Of a stretch of 64,000 bases of DNA, positions 63,658 to 64,000 are shown piece after piece. How positions within the stretch are numbered: position 1 is the first letter of the stretch; the number at the start of each line of letters is the position of its first letter. The notes under the pieces are model-generated. The model was not told where the DNA came from. It did not search any database and worked only from the letters and a program-made list of their open reading frames with translations. The DNA lies in assembly GCA_964612555.1 (NCBI GenBank), contig CAZTBW010000010.1, forward strand, positions 1 through 64,000, in the 5' to 3' direction. Made by a program: the position numbers and the translations under genes. The stretch comes from DAOLCO01 sp964612555 (GTDB lineage: Bacteria > Bdellovibrionota_C > UBA2361 > SZUA-149 > DAOLCO01).

Positions 63658-64000
63658 TCTGTACATCTCAAGGAGTTGATCAGTAACATAATCAACTTGA
63701 AATCTGGACTTCAGGAGCTCATGTGCTTTCTCCGCTCCCAGTCTGGCTTGTTCTTTATCTGAGATTACAAGGTCAATCCTCTCAGAAAGTGATTCAGGAG
63801 AAGAGGGAGGATATAGGTATCCTGTTTGACCCTCGGTAATAAGTTCTGGAATACCTCCTACCCTGGATGCGAGTAGCACAAGTTTATATTTCGCCGCTTC
63901 AAGAATTGAAACTGGTGTTGCTTCTGAGAGTGAGCTCAGGATAAATCCATTACTGTATGAAAGTAGCGTTTCTACATCATCTCGAAACCCAAGGAAGTGC
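63625..64000 (-). CDS. Glycosyltransferase family 4, 3' part
   Basis: Only the C-terminal part is in the window; the gene runs past the right edge. Translation of the final 376 bases on the minus strand gives FLGFRDDVETLLSYSNGF, then LSSLSEATPVSILEAAKY and ASRVGGIPELITEGQTGYL. This is the classic GT4 donor-binding region with the E-x7-E motif (SEATPVSILEA). The enzyme is likely to belong to another surface-glycan cluster to the right. Confidence 0.9.
   Translation of the reverse strand, partial: HFLGFRDDVETLLSYSNGFILSSLSEATPVSILEAAKYKLVLLASRVGGIPELITEGQTGYLYPPSSPESLSERIDLVISDKEQARLGAEKAHELLKSRFQVDYVTDQLLEMYRLLLSTLLHTT

Noticed and set aside
1..64000. tRNA, rRNA, CRISPR array, integrase or insertion sequence
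   Set aside because: Gaps were scanned by eye for T-loop motifs, regular repeats, transposase frames and terminal repeats; none were found. A covariance-model scan was not possible.

Overview
The window comes from a Gram-negative, flagellated bacterium. It encodes the hook-filament junction proteins FlgK and FlgL, several outer-membrane-type lipoproteins, a beta-barrel protein and two surface-polysaccharide clusters. TrmFO in place of TrmA, a large F-type (MPF_F) secretion core and many unrecognised secreted proteins suggest a deltaproteobacterium-like or Bdellovibrionota-like lineage. That placement is an inference; no rRNA or tRNA gene was seen to settle it. Base composition by eye is moderately AT-rich, and more so around 47.6-49.3 kb.

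Layout. (1) 0-1.4 kb: an orphan protein with a proline-rich hinge, then a 326-base gap with two terminators and a possible structured small RNA. (2) 1.4-6.9 kb, minus strand: a tight run of aroE, a flavin oxidoreductase, a DsbD-family thiol transporter and a methyltransferase. (3) 7.9-14.6 kb, minus strand: a glycan-type operon with an FrhB-like iron-sulfur protein, a hydrolase-fold protein, two GT4 glycosyltransferases, a methyltransferase and an extended SDR. (4) 14.7-18.3 kb: an ankyrin pseudokinase that has lost both catalytic aspartates, a carboxylesterase and trmFO. (5) 18.5-31 kb, plus strand: an F-like type IV secretion operon in the order traL-E-K-B-V-(N0/DotD-like lipoprotein)-traC. 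It is followed by two lipoproteins, two inner-membrane proteins (one with a bacterial PH domain), an SH3b coiled-coil protein, an M23 peptidase and an amidase. No pilin, relaxase or TraF/G/H/N/U/W gene was seen.

(6) 31-40.5 kb: mixed housekeeping and unknown genes (YhbY, YheU-like, a DUF6502-like regulator, a vitamin-K-carboxylase-like HTTM protein, a J-domain protein, a beta-barrel, a MerR-like protein and an ABC-F ATPase). (7) 40.5-47.1 kb, minus strand: flgK-flgL, then the coupling protein TraD next to a membrane-anchored ClpB-type AAA+ ATPase. This AAA+ protein is the best candidate for an undescribed part of the secretion system. (8) 47.3-56.8 kb: a surface-glycan region with a frameshifted SGNH hydrolase, a polyprenyl-phosphate-type GT2, an EmrE-like flippase, WbqC, two methyltransferases, an RffA-like aminotransferase and two large membrane proteins. 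(9) 56.8-64 kb: a two-gene lysine catabolism unit (saccharopine dehydrogenase and ALDH7), adenine deaminase, glucose-6-phosphate isomerase, a two-BON-domain periplasmic protein and the 3' part of another GT4 gene.

The secretion genes read as one machine in two loci. The envelope-spanning core and its wall-remodelling enzymes lie at 18.5-31 kb; the coupling ATPase and a possible unfoldase lie at 43.4-47.1 kb. Without a visible relaxase or pilin, protein export is at least as likely as conjugation.
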